Positions 34,397-43,498 of a stretch of DNA of 64,000 nucleotides are shown one piece after another (the stretch's first letter is position 1; each line of letters starts with the position of its first letter). A program made the position numbers and the translations under genes. The notes beneath the pieces are model-generated. The model saw nothing but the letters and a program-made list of their open reading frames with translations. It made no database searches and was not told the DNA's origin. The stretch lies in contig NZ_CP084061.1 in the NCBI RefSeq assembly GCF_020215665.1, positions 2,698,001 to 2,762,000 on the forward strand, written 5' to 3'. Origin of the DNA: Blautia parvula. Lineage in GTDB: Bacteria; Bacillota; Clostridia; Lachnospirales; Lachnospiraceae.

Positions 34397-35767
34397 TTAT
34401 TCACTTTCCATATATTCTTTTGTTACATTCCGCTTATGATCTTCTTCAGAATATGAAGCAGCTTCAGGGAAAATAATTGCGATATAAAAATATTCCTTGT
34501 CCTGTCTGACTTCACAGATTCCATTCATCTTTTCCATCATATTCTTAACACTCGGTATCCCTACGTGGGTGCCTTCCACTGTTTCCTCCAACTGTTTTAC
34601 CGCATTTCTGAAAGAGAATCCGATTTTGTTCCCATTGCATACAGAGCATATCTCAACTGCTTTTTGGGGATCGGCATATTTTATAATATTTGATGATATA
34701 TTATCTATGATACGCCATATATAATCCGTACAAATCCTAAGTTTCTTATCTACCCACTCCATACTGAACTCTATAGTAAATCCCTTCTGTCGAAGATAGC
34801 TGCAGGTTTCCGAGAACAAGTCATAAAACAGGACTTCATAATATTCCGGTTCCTCCAACACCATTTCCGTTGTTCCGGTTACCAGCGTATATTCATATAG
34901 ATGTTCTGTAAGCTGTTTCATTCTATGTGCTTTCTTGTCTATCTTCTCAATATATTCTTTTAAATGCACTTCATCTTTATATTTTCCTGTCTTTATAATT
35001 TCAGTATATAACATAATAGAGGTGACCGGTGTCCTGATGTCATGAGACATCTCCGTAATCACCTTTTGATTTTCCCGCACGATATCCGCTTCCCGTTTAA
35101 TCAGGCTGCGAAAAGATAAACGCATATTGTCCAGGCCCTCCGCCAGCGCAGTAAGCTCGTCTTTTCCTTTTACCGTAATCTTATAGTCCAGGCTCCCGCC
35201 TTCCAGTAGTTCAATCTCTTCACTTAACTTTAAAATATAATTCATTTTCCTGCGGATTCCCAAAAGAACCAATATTAAAAACAAGATAAAGGAAAACATG
35301 ATCTCTATGATCAATGCATAATTGTAAAACTGATATGCATATAACCCCCAAATGTATACCTGTGCTTCCCCATCAACAAATTTTACCGAATAATAGTTCT
35401 CCCATTCATAATCACCGGCGGCAATTTCCTCTTCCCATAATTCCTGCTGGGGATACTCTGAATCAAATACCTGAATACCGTCCTTATAAATCCTTATGGT
35501 AAGGATTCTCTGCTTTTTCACCCATGAATCCAGTGACTCCGCATCTCTTGATGTAAGCTGATTCCGTTCAATATACTGCTGTAGTTTTCTGATATAGTTT
35601 TCATCCTGCTGTCTTTCATATCCGGTATGATCATAATAGCAATTAATCACATATTCCATCGAATAATTCATCACCCAAAAAACAAGTCCTGCCGCGATTG
35701 CTGAAAAAACCAAAAGCCGCAGAAGCTGGAAATAGATAGAATCTTTTTTATTCACTGCCTGCGTCAA
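34397..35767 (-). CDS. Sensor histidine kinase (HAMP, HisKA, HATPase)
   Basis: 456 residues from a TTG at 35767 with AAGGGG 7 bp upstream; it overlaps the regulator gene by 20 bp. Two membrane helices (~15-35 and ~150-172) flank an extracellular sensor of about 115 residues. HAMP follows, then the phospho-acceptor H in VITEMSHDIRTPVTSIMLY and an ATP-binding domain with N-box IIDNISSNIIKYA. The G-boxes are weak (KIGFSFRNAV, HVGIPSVKNMMEKM), as in VanS/BceS-like kinases of Clostridia. The signal is unknown; downstream export permease and upstream phospholipid synthase suggest envelope sensing (inference). Confidence 0.9.
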   Translation of the reverse strand: MTQAVNKKDSIYFQLLRLLVFSAIAAGLVFWVMNYSMEYVINCYYDHTGYERQQDENYIRKLQQYIERNQLTSRDAESLDSWVKKQRILTIRIYKDGIQVFDSEYPQQELWEEEIAAGDYEWENYYSVKFVDGEAQVYIWGLYAYQFYNYALIIEIMFSFILFLILVLLGIRRKMNYILKLSEEIELLEGGSLDYKITVKGKDELTALAEGLDNMRLSFRSLIKREADIVRENQKVITEMSHDIRTPVTSIMLYTEIIKTGKYKDEVHLKEYIEKIDKKAHRMKQLTEHLYEYTLVTGTTEMVLEEPEYYEVLFYDLFSETCSYLRQKGFTIEFSMEWVDKKLRICTDYIWRIIDNISSNIIKYADPQKAVEICSVCNGNKIGFSFRNAVKQLEETVEGTHVGIPSVKNMMEKMNGICEVRQDKEYFYIAIIFPEAASYSEEDHKRNVTKEYMESE

Positions 35768-36458
35768 ACTTATACCCCTTTCCCCATTCAGTACGTATAT
35801 ATCTTGGATTTTTAGGATCCGGCTCTATCTTTACCCTTAGATTCCGAATATGCACCATGATGGTACTGTTACAAGAGTAAAAATATGGTTCCTGCCACAC
35901 ACTTTCATAAAGATTCTGCGCCGAGAATATCTTCCCCGGATACTGCATCATCAGCAGCAGGATGTGATACTCAATATCTGTTATCTCCTTTTCTTCTCCC
36001 TTTACATAAACCTCATTAAATGATTGATGTATCCGTATACCGCCCATTTCCAGATAGGTTTCGGCATCACCTCCCGCGTTCTTTCCCATGTACACCTTAT
36101 ATCTGCGCAGTAGAGCTTTTATCCTTCCCAGGAGCTCTGCGTAGGAAAATGGTTTAGGCAGATAATCATCCCCACCCGCCATCAGCCCGATCAGCTTATC
36201 AGATTCCTGAACCTTTGCTGTCAAAAAAAGAATCGGAACATTGGAAACCTTTCGTATTTCTCTGCATGTATATATTCCTGACATTCCCGGCATCATGACA
36301 TCCAAAATGACCAAATCTGTCTTGTCATTTAAGATCTCCAGCCCTTGTCTTCCGCTCGCCGCCTCCTTCACTTCATAGTTCTCACTTTCCAAAAGAATAC
36401 GTACTCCTTCACGAATATCGGCCTCATCTTCTACAATTAAAACCTGCTCCCTGTCCAT
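35748..36458 (-). CDS. OmpR-family response regulator
   Basis: 236 residues: receiver domain with acidic pocket EDEAD, phospho-acceptor aspartate in LVILDVMMPGM, and K in YLPKPFSYAEL. A winged-helix DNA-binding domain follows (ITDIEYHILLLMMQYPGKIF; VMVHIRNLRVKIE-type helix; PRYIRTEWGKGYKF). Partner of the kinase encoded next. Targets are probably the operon itself or envelope genes. Confidence 0.92.
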   Translation of the reverse strand: MDREQVLIVEDEADIREGVRILLESENYEVKEAASGRQGLEILNDKTDLVILDVMMPGMSGIYTCREIRKVSNVPILFLTAKVQESDKLIGLMAGGDDYLPKPFSYAELLGRIKALLRRYKVYMGKNAGGDAETYLEMGGIRIHQSFNEVYVKGEEKEITDIEYHILLLMMQYPGKIFSAQNLYESVWQEPYFYSCNSTIMVHIRNLRVKIEPDPKNPRYIRTEWGKGYKFDAGSE

Positions 36459-36515
36459 ACTTTGCTCCTTTCCAACTGCGGATACCCATTTTTAATGAGA
36501 ATTTATTCTTTTATT

Positions 36516-37160
36516 TTATACTTCCATTCCCAATCCCATCAGCAATACAATAAATTCAATCAATCCTGCAGTAACAAGCCCTATTTTACCAAAAAGATAT
36601 GGTTTTTTAATCTTTATCGGAAGCACAAATGCAGCTGCCATCAGCATCGAAATTGTTATGACCATTCCTCCTGCAGCCGGTCCCCTGCCATTCTCCATGG
36701 CATAAAAAGCCGGCAGGATCAATGCAGAGGAGGTTACAGGAAGTCCCAGATACCACTGACGTTTTTCGGTTTCTCCCTGCTGCCTTTCTTCCTCCAGGAC
36801 ATTAAAATAAGCCAGCCGTATCAATGCACATAACAAATAAAGGCACCCTGCCAACAGGCCGGAATACCTCTTCCCGCTGATGTTATACGTAAATAATGCA
36901 GGAAGCACCCCAAAACAGATCAGGTCGCTCAAGGAATCAATCTGAATTCCGAACCTTTTCTCTCTGACACTCCTTTGCTTTGTAGCGGCCACTGTACCGT
37001 CAAACATGTCGCATACCCCCGCGGTCATAAGACAGAGGACTGCCTGCCTGTATGCCCCTTCCATCGTATACGTAATACCTACAAATCCTATCAGCATTCC
37101 CAGATAGGTCAACACGACTGTATAATTATAATAGCCGCATAACCGTTTCTTTTCCTCCAT
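36516..37160 (-). CDS. CDP-alcohol phosphatidyltransferase (phosphatidylserine synthase-like)
   Basis: 214 residues with about six membrane segments and the CAPT motif spread over CDMFDGTVAATKQRSVREKR and FGIQIDSLSD, i.e. D-x2-DG then G-x3-D-x3-D; the usual A-R pair is A-T here. By family it transfers a phosphatidyl group from CDP-diacylglycerol to an alcohol such as serine, at the cytoplasmic membrane face. The overall look is PssA-like. It lies 20 bp after a TVP38-type gene and 57 bp before the response regulator. GAGGTGG ribosome site. Confidence 0.87.
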   Translation of the reverse strand: MEEKKRLCGYYNYTVVLTYLGMLIGFVGITYTMEGAYRQAVLCLMTAGVCDMFDGTVAATKQRSVREKRFGIQIDSLSDLICFGVLPALFTYNISGKRYSGLLAGCLYLLCALIRLAYFNVLEEERQQGETEKRQWYLGLPVTSSALILPAFYAMENGRGPAAGGMVITISMLMAAAFVLPIKIKKPYLFGKIGLVTAGLIEFIVLLMGLGMEV

Positions 37161-37180
37161 TTTTCCACCTCTTTCATTCC

Positions 37181-37765
37181 TTATGATACAACCGTTGAGA
37201 ATATCAGACTATATGCCAGGATACACCACGGCTTGCCAAATATGATAATCGCAGTAAATTTGCGGGCAGTCATTCTTGTTATACCGGTAAAATAACAAAA
37301 AAAATCATCTGGAAATAATGGCAGTACCATACCGAGAAACAGCACAATTGTATAGAATCTGCTCTCCGCTGCCCAAGTGGCCCATTTTTCATATCGTTTT
37401 CCGGGAAACATCCGGGAAACCAAATCTTTGCCATATTTTCTGGCCAGCCAGAAAGCGATGACAGAACCTGCGGATATTCCGATATAGTTACACCAGAACC
37501 CTCCCATCCATCCAAAAAGAACAGCTCCTACAATACACCCCAAGAATCCGGGCAATACTGGCAGCACCACCTGTACCGCCTGGATCCCGGTCAATATAAC
37601 GGGACCCAGAAGCCCAAAACCTGCAATATACCGCTGCAGCGTTTCTACAGAATGAAACCTGCCGTCCAGATAAGCTTTAAAAAGGGCGGCACAGAAAGCC
37701 AGACACATCAGGAGCAGAAAAGCGGTTATCCATTTCTTCTTACCGCTTGAATCATCTATATTCAT
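37181..37765 (-). CDS. TVP38/TMEM64 (DedA-like) family membrane protein
   Basis: 194 residues with about five membrane segments and the SNARE-associated/TVP38 core: LPVLPGFLGCIVGAVLFGWM, GSVIAFWLARKYGKDLVSRM and FFCYFTGITRMTARKFTAII. Family members are linked to phospholipid scrambling or transport. Its pairing with a CDP-alcohol phosphatidyltransferase fits a lipid role. Strong GGAGGTGA site before the ATG. Confidence 0.87.
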   Translation of the reverse strand: MNIDDSSGKKKWITAFLLLMCLAFCAALFKAYLDGRFHSVETLQRYIAGFGLLGPVILTGIQAVQVVLPVLPGFLGCIVGAVLFGWMGGFWCNYIGISAGSVIAFWLARKYGKDLVSRMFPGKRYEKWATWAAESRFYTIVLFLGMVLPLFPDDFFCYFTGITRMTARKFTAIIIFGKPWCILAYSLIFSTVVS

Positions 37766-37819
37766 TTTTGTGCATCACCTCCATTTTGGATATTTCTTTC
37801 TTAATGTATTAAGGATGAA

Positions 37820-37847
37820 ATGGGCTGTACACTCCTGTACAGCCCAT
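37820..37847 (-). terminator. Hairpin after the small lipoprotein gene
   Basis: Perfect 12-bp stem ATGGGCTGTACA/TGTACAGCCCAT with loop CTCC, 12 bp after the lipoprotein stop. The following sequence on the minus strand (TTCATCC) has no long T-run, so it may be a weak terminator or a processing hairpin. Confidence 0.6.
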
Positions 37848-37858
37848 CATGTTTCCTT

Positions 37859-38239
37859 TTAATTATTACTTTTGTCCTTTACAGAATCATTTTTATTTGC
37901 TATGTTCGATTTTTTCGTATCGCTATTCTTTTTATCCTTATCTTGTTTTGACTGTGTTTTTTTCTTTGTTTCAGTATCTTTCTCCCTGTCCTTCTGTACA
38001 CCGGTACTGTTTTTTTTCTGTGGTGTTTTCTTGCTATCCTGTTCCTTTTCGTCAGCAGACGAATTGGACCTGTTCTTTGTCTCCGGCTGGGCGGACTCGT
38101 TCTTTACTCCCGGCTGAGGGGGTGCTGCATTTTTATCCTTTCCCCCGCAGGCTACCATACCAAGTGCCATGATACATACTACACTGAGTACAAGTCCTCT
38201 CTTTAAGATTCCATTCCTTGCTTTTTTGCTGTCATTCAT
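37859..38239 (-). CDS. Small lysine-rich lipoprotein
   Basis: 126 residues: signal peptide with a lipobox around C31 (MALGMVACGG), then a low-complexity hydrophilic tail rich in K, D, S, N and Q (for example KKKTQSKQDKDKKNSDTKKS). No folded domain is evident, so the mature part is probably a disordered, basic tail on the outer membrane face. Function unknown. Confidence 0.75.
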   Translation of the reverse strand: MNDSKKARNGILKRGLVLSVVCIMALGMVACGGKDKNAAPPQPGVKNESAQPETKNRSNSSADEKEQDSKKTPQKKNSTGVQKDREKDTETKKKTQSKQDKDKKNSDTKKSNIANKNDSVKDKSNN

Positions 38240-38359
38240 TTGTTTTGCTCCTTTCGCATTGGATTTTTTGATATGTAACTGTGTTTCGTTACTATCTTAA
38301 GTATCATCAAAAAATCTTAACCATTCCTAAAAAACTTCTTAATAAATCTAAAGTTACAT

Positions 38360-39138
38360 TTATCGGGTTTCGCAGTAACTGCGAAGATACAGCAGCATTT
38401 CATACAGGATCATCTTTTCACGGTCCCCGGATGTAAGGATGAGCGGTCGTTTGCTCACCTCATTGTAGCCAGCTATAAAATCCGTCTCTTTTTCCACATC
38501 ATCGTATATAAACAAAGCAGATACAAAAGCAGCCAATGGATCACTAAAAAAGCTTCGTTCAAAATCAATGATCGCGGAAATGGAAGACGTCCGCTTTTGA
38601 CTCAGAAACACGTTTCCTGCCCACATATCGAAATTCACTAACACGGGGGTTTTTACCAGAAGCGTCCTGCAAAAGCATGGTTTATATCCCCGAACCAATC
38701 ATATTCCACACTATGTATTCTCGCTGTGTAACGTCCAAGTGCCCTCATAAGTTCCGGATTTTTCCCGGGCCAGAGTTCATACCAGGACTTTCCTTTTATC
38801 CGTTCCATAATAAAATAATCACAGGGAATAACTTTCCTGGAAAAGTCGTAGACATATATCTTTGGAATCGGGATTTTCACATGTTTCAATAATTGATAGG
38901 CATAGATCTCAGCACGCAAAATATCCTTCTCATGATTCGGAACCCCAACAGATTCTATGGGGCTTGTTTTTAAGACCACTCCTTTTTCAAGGCCGCCGGT
39001 TCCTTCGATCTGATAAAGGGTATTAAATGTACCGCCTTTTAATGTCCTGACTGAAGTGATCTCCGCACCGGGAAAATGCTTATTGACCAGTCTGCGAATC
39101 TGCTCTCTTGTGAATACGTTCTTCGTCACAGTCTTCAC
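38360..39138 (-). pseudogene. Aminoglycoside/choline phosphotransferase-like gene, broken by internal deletion and frameshift
   Basis: Two reading frames make up one kinase-like protein. The N-terminal frame (GTG at 39138, GGAGG site) has GGTFNTLYQIEGTGG, lysine in GVVLKTSPI and hinge YFIMERIKGKSWYELW, and stops at 38653. The C-terminal frame resumes near 38665 with TPVLVNFDMWAGNVFLS (catalytic H/N-F-D-x-W-x-G-N) and IIDFERSFFSDP. About 60-70 residues usually found between them are missing, and the frames are out of register. It is therefore probably non-functional. Its 3' end contains a small hairpin (TTCGCAG/CTGCGAA). Confidence 0.8.
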
Positions 39139-39225
39139 TAATCTTCAACCTCCAACTTATTTTATCCCTTTTAAACCCATGCATGATCGGCTTAATCCCG
39201 ATACAGATGCTGCACCCTCTCTTCT

Positions 39226-39369
39226 TTATTTGATCCTCAGTTTTATCGGCACTGTAAAATATCTTTTTTCATATTTCCTGCCGATTATATCTAATATTAC
39301 AAGTGCAGCAATTACTACAGCACCCAACTTTAACAAACTGTACTTTTTCTTATTGTCAACAAACTTCAT
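39226..39369 (-). CDS. Small single-pass membrane protein
   Basis: 47 residues from the ATG at 39369, which has a perfect GGAGGTG site; the longer frame upstream lacks one. Layout: charged N-terminus (MKFVDNKKKYS), one membrane helix (LLKLGAVVIAALVILDII), basic C-terminus (GRKYEKRYFTVPIKLRIK). No known family recognised. It may form an operon with the 68-residue gene upstream. Confidence 0.65.
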   Translation of the reverse strand: MKFVDNKKKYSLLKLGAVVIAALVILDIIGRKYEKRYFTVPIKLRIK

Positions 39370-39444
39370 AACAACACCTCCGCTGCTTTGCATAGTCATT
39401 TGCTGCATCCATAGGCTTTCAAGCTTTAAACGTTACCTCCATCC

Positions 39445-39651
39445 TCATTCGCTTCTCTTTAACCCGGAGTGATAGGAATAATATTCCTGACCTGCCTTCG
39501 ACTGTCCGGCTGCTTCTGCTGTGGCATTTACCCAGTCAAGATCTTCGGACTCCACTGTGTCTGAAACCAACTCTTTAAAAAATGAATAGGCGGCAAATCC
39601 AAGAGCGGTGATCCCTGCTCCGATCAATAACATTTTGGTACTCTTTTTCAT
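39445..39651 (-). CDS. Small membrane-anchored protein
   Basis: 68 residues from the ATG at 39651 (AAAGGA 8 bp upstream). One membrane helix near the N-terminus (MLLIGAGITALGFAAYSFF) followed by an acidic, soluble tail (ELVSDTVESEDLDWVNATAE). It follows the MATE gene by 20 bp. Function unknown. Confidence 0.65.
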   Translation of the reverse strand: MKKSTKMLLIGAGITALGFAAYSFFKELVSDTVESEDLDWVNATAEAAGQSKAGQEYYSYHSGLKRSE

Positions 39652-39671
39652 GATAAACATCCTTTCTGCTA

Positions 39672-41003
39672 TTACATATAATGGTATTTCTTTCTTTCCC
39701 TGATCAAAAAGAAAAGTGAGATTACAAACGCAAAAATTTCCGCTGTGACATCCGCCCACCATATGCCGTCCAGACCAAGTAAAACAGGCAGAAACAATAC
39801 CGCGGCAAGCTTGAAGATAAATGTCCGCAGGAAAGAAATCGCTGCCGACACACCACCGTTGTTGAGGGCAGTAAAGAAGGAAGACGCAAAAATATTAAAT
39901 CCCACGATCAGAAATGATATGGTGGAAATCCGAAGGGCATGAACCGTCATCTTAAAGAGTGTCATATCGTATCCCACAAAGATATCGGAAAGCGGAAGGG
40001 CAAAAATCTGCGCCGCCACGACCATACCTCCGCCAATCGCCCCCATCAGGATGATGCTTTTTCGGAACAGATTCTTTAGTTCTGCATGGTTATCAGCGCC
40101 ATAGTGATAGCTGATGACCGGCGCGCATCCCATAGAATATCCAATAAAGACAGCGGCAAAAATAAATTGAACATACATGAGAACACCGTAAGCGGCGACG
40201 CCATTTTCTCCGGCATATTTCAGCAGCTGAAAATTATAGAAGATACCCACGACGGATGAAGTAACACTCGATACCATTTCGGATGCGCCGTTCGCACAGG
40301 CTTTGACGATAGGAACTGCCTCCAACTTGGTTCTTGTCAGGCGGAGAAGGCTGGTATTGGGCCGCAGGAAATAAATGAGTGGGATCAGGCCCCCCACACA
40401 TTGACTCAGCCCTGTGGCAATAGCCGCACCTGCTACTCCCCATTTGAAACCAACGATAAACAGGGCATCCAATGCCATATTGGTCACACCTGCCGCTACG
40501 GTCGCCGCCAGACCGAGATTTGGTTTCTCCGCCGTGATCAGAAATCCCTGAAGCGCGTTCTGGAGCATAAAGGAAATGCTGAAGCCCATCATGATCCTGC
40601 CGTAGAGTACACAATTGGGAAGCATGCCTCCGTCTGCCCCTAACCAGACTGCTACCGGACGCATGACTGCGATTCCGATTATGGAGAGAACAGCGCCTGA
40701 GATGACTGTTATCCAGACCATCATGGTAAAATAACGGTTTGCTTTTTCCCGTTTTTGTTCTCCCAGTGTTTTGGCAACCAGAGCGCTTCCGCCTGTCCCC
40801 AGCATAAAACCGACACCACCAAAGATCATATCAACCGGCATGATCAGATTTATAGCGGCAAAAGCAGTCTTTCCGACAAAATTGGATACAAACAGACCGT
40901 CCACCACACCGTAAATAGAGGTAAATACCATCATAATGATAGATGGAAATACAAATTTTAATAATTTTTTATAATCAAAATGATCAGATAATTGAATCGC
41001 CAT
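39672..41003 (-). CDS. MATE-family multidrug/cation exporter
   Basis: 443 residues from the ATG at 41003 (AAAGGA site), overlapping the preceding gene by 20 bp. About 12 membrane segments and MATE landmarks: VFPSIIMMVFTSIYGVVDGL, FVGKTAFAAINLIMPVD, MLGTGGSALVAKTLGEQKRE and YSMGCAPVISYHYGA. By family it exports drugs or other organic cations using an ion gradient. Part of a run of closely packed genes starting at 43392. Confidence 0.9.
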   Translation of the reverse strand: MAIQLSDHFDYKKLLKFVFPSIIMMVFTSIYGVVDGLFVSNFVGKTAFAAINLIMPVDMIFGGVGFMLGTGGSALVAKTLGEQKREKANRYFTMMVWITVISGAVLSIIGIAVMRPVAVWLGADGGMLPNCVLYGRIMMGFSISFMLQNALQGFLITAEKPNLGLAATVAAGVTNMALDALFIVGFKWGVAGAAIATGLSQCVGGLIPLIYFLRPNTSLLRLTRTKLEAVPIVKACANGASEMVSSVTSSVVGIFYNFQLLKYAGENGVAAYGVLMYVQFIFAAVFIGYSMGCAPVISYHYGADNHAELKNLFRKSIILMGAIGGGMVVAAQIFALPLSDIFVGYDMTLFKMTVHALRISTISFLIVGFNIFASSFFTALNNGGVSAAISFLRTFIFKLAAVLFLPVLLGLDGIWWADVTAEIFAFVISLFFLIRERKKYHYM

Positions 41004-41619
41004 GATCTTTCCTTTCAAACCAGATTTTTACAAAAGCCGCCAGGTGCGGCACAATTTGGGGGATATCAAGACCAGTGGTATTGACACAGAGATGATAAGC
41101 TCTCTTATCCCCCCACGGGTACCCGGAAACAAGGTCATAGCTTGCCGCCCGGGCTTTATCTATCTGCCTGATCCTGCGTTCAAGTTCGCGCTCAGACAGT
41201 GTTTCGCCCGGAGATGCCCGATTCCGGCAGCGTTCCTTTTTTGCAGCCATATCCGCATATACAAAAATGTTGTATGGCCCCATATCATGAAGTACAGCGT
41301 CTGCGCCTCTGCCTACGATCACGCAGTCTTCCCTTTTTGCAAGGGTACGGATAATTTTGTGCTGTTCTACCAGCATATCCACTACCTGATTCATGGCATA
41401 AAACGGTGTGCTGAAACTACACCGAAAGGTATACGGAAAGTTCACAGTAAAATCTCTTTCCAGATGGTTTTCGATATACTGTTCATCCAGCTTAAGGTTT
41501 TCCGCAATTTTGCTGATGATCTCTTTGTCATAATAAGCGACACCGAGAACATCTGCCAGACGTTTTCCCAGTTCCCTGCCGCCGCTTCCAAACTCACGGC
41601 TCACTGTTATTGTTTTCAT
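40984..41619 (-). CDS. Cytidylate-kinase-like protein (AAA_33-type nucleotide-binding)
   Basis: 211 residues from the ATG at 41619 (AGGAGG site). P-loop-like start TVSREFGSGGRELGKRLAD, then YYDKEIISKIAEN, CVIVGRGADAVL and RIRQIDKARAASYDL. This is the family annotated as cytidylate kinase-like (PF13189), common in Clostridia and distinct from true Cmk. It probably phosphorylates a small molecule with ATP; the substrate is unknown. Confidence 0.85.
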   Translation of the reverse strand: MKTITVSREFGSGGRELGKRLADVLGVAYYDKEIISKIAENLKLDEQYIENHLERDFTVNFPYTFRCSFSTPFYAMNQVVDMLVEQHKIIRTLAKREDCVIVGRGADAVLHDMGPYNIFVYADMAAKKERCRNRASPGETLSERELERRIRQIDKARAASYDLVSGYPWGDKRAYHLCVNTTGLDIPQIVPHLAAFVKIWFERKDHGDSII

Positions 41620-41641
41620 ATTATTTCCTCCTGTGATCAGT

Positions 41642-42727
41642 TTATTTAATAAAAGCAATCATCCCTTTTTCATTTAACCGGTATAAAAATGCAAAAAACA
41701 GCGGTACACCAAGCATACCTAAAAATCCGAAATATTTTAAACCGAGCAGCATACCTGCAAAGGTAACCATAGGATGCAGACCCATCTGTTTTCCCACAAG
41801 TTTTGGCTCTATGGTATTTCTTACGATAGCTATAACGAGATAGAGTAGAAGGATACCTGTTCCGATTCCATAATCCCCCATGACCAATGAAAGAACTCCC
41901 CACGGCAGCAGTACAGTCCCTGTTCCTAAAACCGGTAAAATATCCACAACGGCAACCAGTGCGGCAAGCAGAATGGCATGTGGGATTCTCAGAAACGTAA
42001 ATCCCAACGCAAGCTCCAGAAAAGTGATGCCAAAGATTGCTATATAAGAGACCAGGCATTTTAAAATCGTTCCGCCAAAAAAAGAACGTGCCTCTTTGAA
42101 AACCTGACGTTTGCTGTCCGGAATCTGACGTATGATAAATGTTTTTATCCTTTCAAAATCAATCGTAAGGAAAACAGTGGCAATGATCGTTATGATCGTC
42201 TTTAAAAATAAGGATGGGATTACAGATGCAGCTCCCGTAATCATTTTAAAAAGAAAACCCGATGCAGCCGTGATCCCTTTTCCCATTGACTGCATAAGGA
42301 CAGAAAAAATCTCTCCTGCATCCGGACCAGGCACTGCCAGCAGTCCATCCAGTTTATCTGCTGCGGCCTCTAAAAACGGAAAAACGACTTCCGTAAACAG
42401 CGATGGCAGAGCGTCTGCAGTTTCTTTCATTCCCTCCACAATTTTACCTCCTGCGGCTCCAAACAAAATCCCTATGATTATGAAAAACAGTACCACAACA
42501 GGAATGCAGATAAAGGGTCTTTTCAGATGCGTTTTTTCTGACAGCATACAGATCGGGCGGTTTAAAATACAAGCTATGATTCCCGCGATCAAAAACGGGG
42601 ATAAAACGGGTAATGCATATTTTATGATACCGTATGTAATTATGGCTATGATTGCCCAATAAACGAATTTCGTTATGAACCCCCGCTGTTGTTCCGTCTG
42701 CTGACGGTCGTTCCTCTGTTCTTTCAA
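41642..42727 (-). CDS. AI-2E family (YtvI/TqsA-like) membrane protein
   Basis: About 361 residues from a TTG at 42727 that overlaps the upstream stop (TTGA) and has AAAGGAG 8 bp before it, so it is translationally coupled; a longer frame starts upstream. Seven to eight membrane segments and the family hallmarks FLRIPHAILLAALVAVVDIL, PVLGTGTVLLPWG and VRNTIEPKLVGKQMGLHPM. Family members are transporters of various small molecules or ions (AI-2, Na+/H+). The role here is open. Confidence 0.87.
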   Translation of the reverse strand: MKEQRNDRQQTEQQRGFITKFVYWAIIAIITYGIIKYALPVLSPFLIAGIIACILNRPICMLSEKTHLKRPFICIPVVVLFFIIIGILFGAAGGKIVEGMKETADALPSLFTEVVFPFLEAAADKLDGLLAVPGPDAGEIFSVLMQSMGKGITAASGFLFKMITGAASVIPSLFLKTIITIIATVFLTIDFERIKTFIIRQIPDSKRQVFKEARSFFGGTILKCLVSYIAIFGITFLELALGFTFLRIPHAILLAALVAVVDILPVLGTGTVLLPWGVLSLVMGDYGIGTGILLLYLVIAIVRNTIEPKLVGKQMGLHPMVTFAGMLLGLKYFGFLGMLGVPLFFAFLYRLNEKGMIAFIK

Positions 42728-43392
42728 TAAGCACGCTCCTTTCCGTCCATAAAACTCCATTCGCAAAATCTTTTTTCCATTTTATTGTCATCATATGTCT
42801 CATCAATAACCCGTTCCACACGGTTTTTTGGCGTTATCCCTTCATGGCGGTCTCTCCAGCGGACCAGGCACATGGCTGTCAGGGAAAGATTAACAGCCAT
42901 AAATACACTCATGAAGATACAGGCCGCTTTCCAAAATTTCGCCTGCATCCTGTCAAACATCTTATCGATCACCGGCACTAACCATCGTGAGAAAACAATT
43001 CCCAGTGCCCCCCACAAAACAGTCATTTTAAGACTTACCCGGCCTTCGATATTCAGAAAATGCCTGCTGTAATCCCAGGCTTTCATATGGAGCCAATATT
43101 CCAGAACCCAGCTGCAGGCATACTCAAACACAGCGGCAATCAGGGAAAATACCAGAAACTGCGTTACCCGGCTTTTATTTTTTAACCGGACAGATCCCAG
43201 ATAAAGCCCGACTGCTCCAAAACCATAGATAATACAAAACGGTCCCCACATGGAAACCACATGGGTCTCCCAATGTCCCGCCCGGATCAGACACCAGATA
43301 CCTTCCAGAATCACGCCTAAGACACTGCCGATCATAAACAGCCAAAACATATTCTCATAAGTAATAGGTTTTGTCATGGTATTCTGCTTCAT
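42724..43392 (-). CDS. Putative ABC-transporter type IV membrane protein (PF06541-like)
   Basis: 222 residues from the ATG at 43392 (AAAGGAGG site). Five to six membrane segments: NMFWLFMIGSVLGVILEGIW, SMWGPFCIIYGFGAVGLYLG, VFEYACSWVLEYWLHMKAWD and GRVSLKMTVLWGALGIVF. This W-G-P-F-C-x-I-Y-G-F-G pattern marks the family named CmpB-like or type IV permease; transport has not been shown, to my knowledge. The C-terminal ~45 residues are hydrophilic. Confidence 0.83.
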   Translation of the reverse strand: MKQNTMTKPITYENMFWLFMIGSVLGVILEGIWCLIRAGHWETHVVSMWGPFCIIYGFGAVGLYLGSVRLKNKSRVTQFLVFSLIAAVFEYACSWVLEYWLHMKAWDYSRHFLNIEGRVSLKMTVLWGALGIVFSRWLVPVIDKMFDRMQAKFWKAACIFMSVFMAVNLSLTAMCLVRWRDRHEGITPKNRVERVIDETYDDNKMEKRFCEWSFMDGKERAY

Positions 43393-43498
43393 CAAAACGC
43401 CTCCTTTCCTGTTTTTTGTACCCTCTGTCCGCCTGACGGGCAGCCATCATGCTCGGATATATTTTCCGCATATGCGCATCATCACCTATCCAAAGCTC

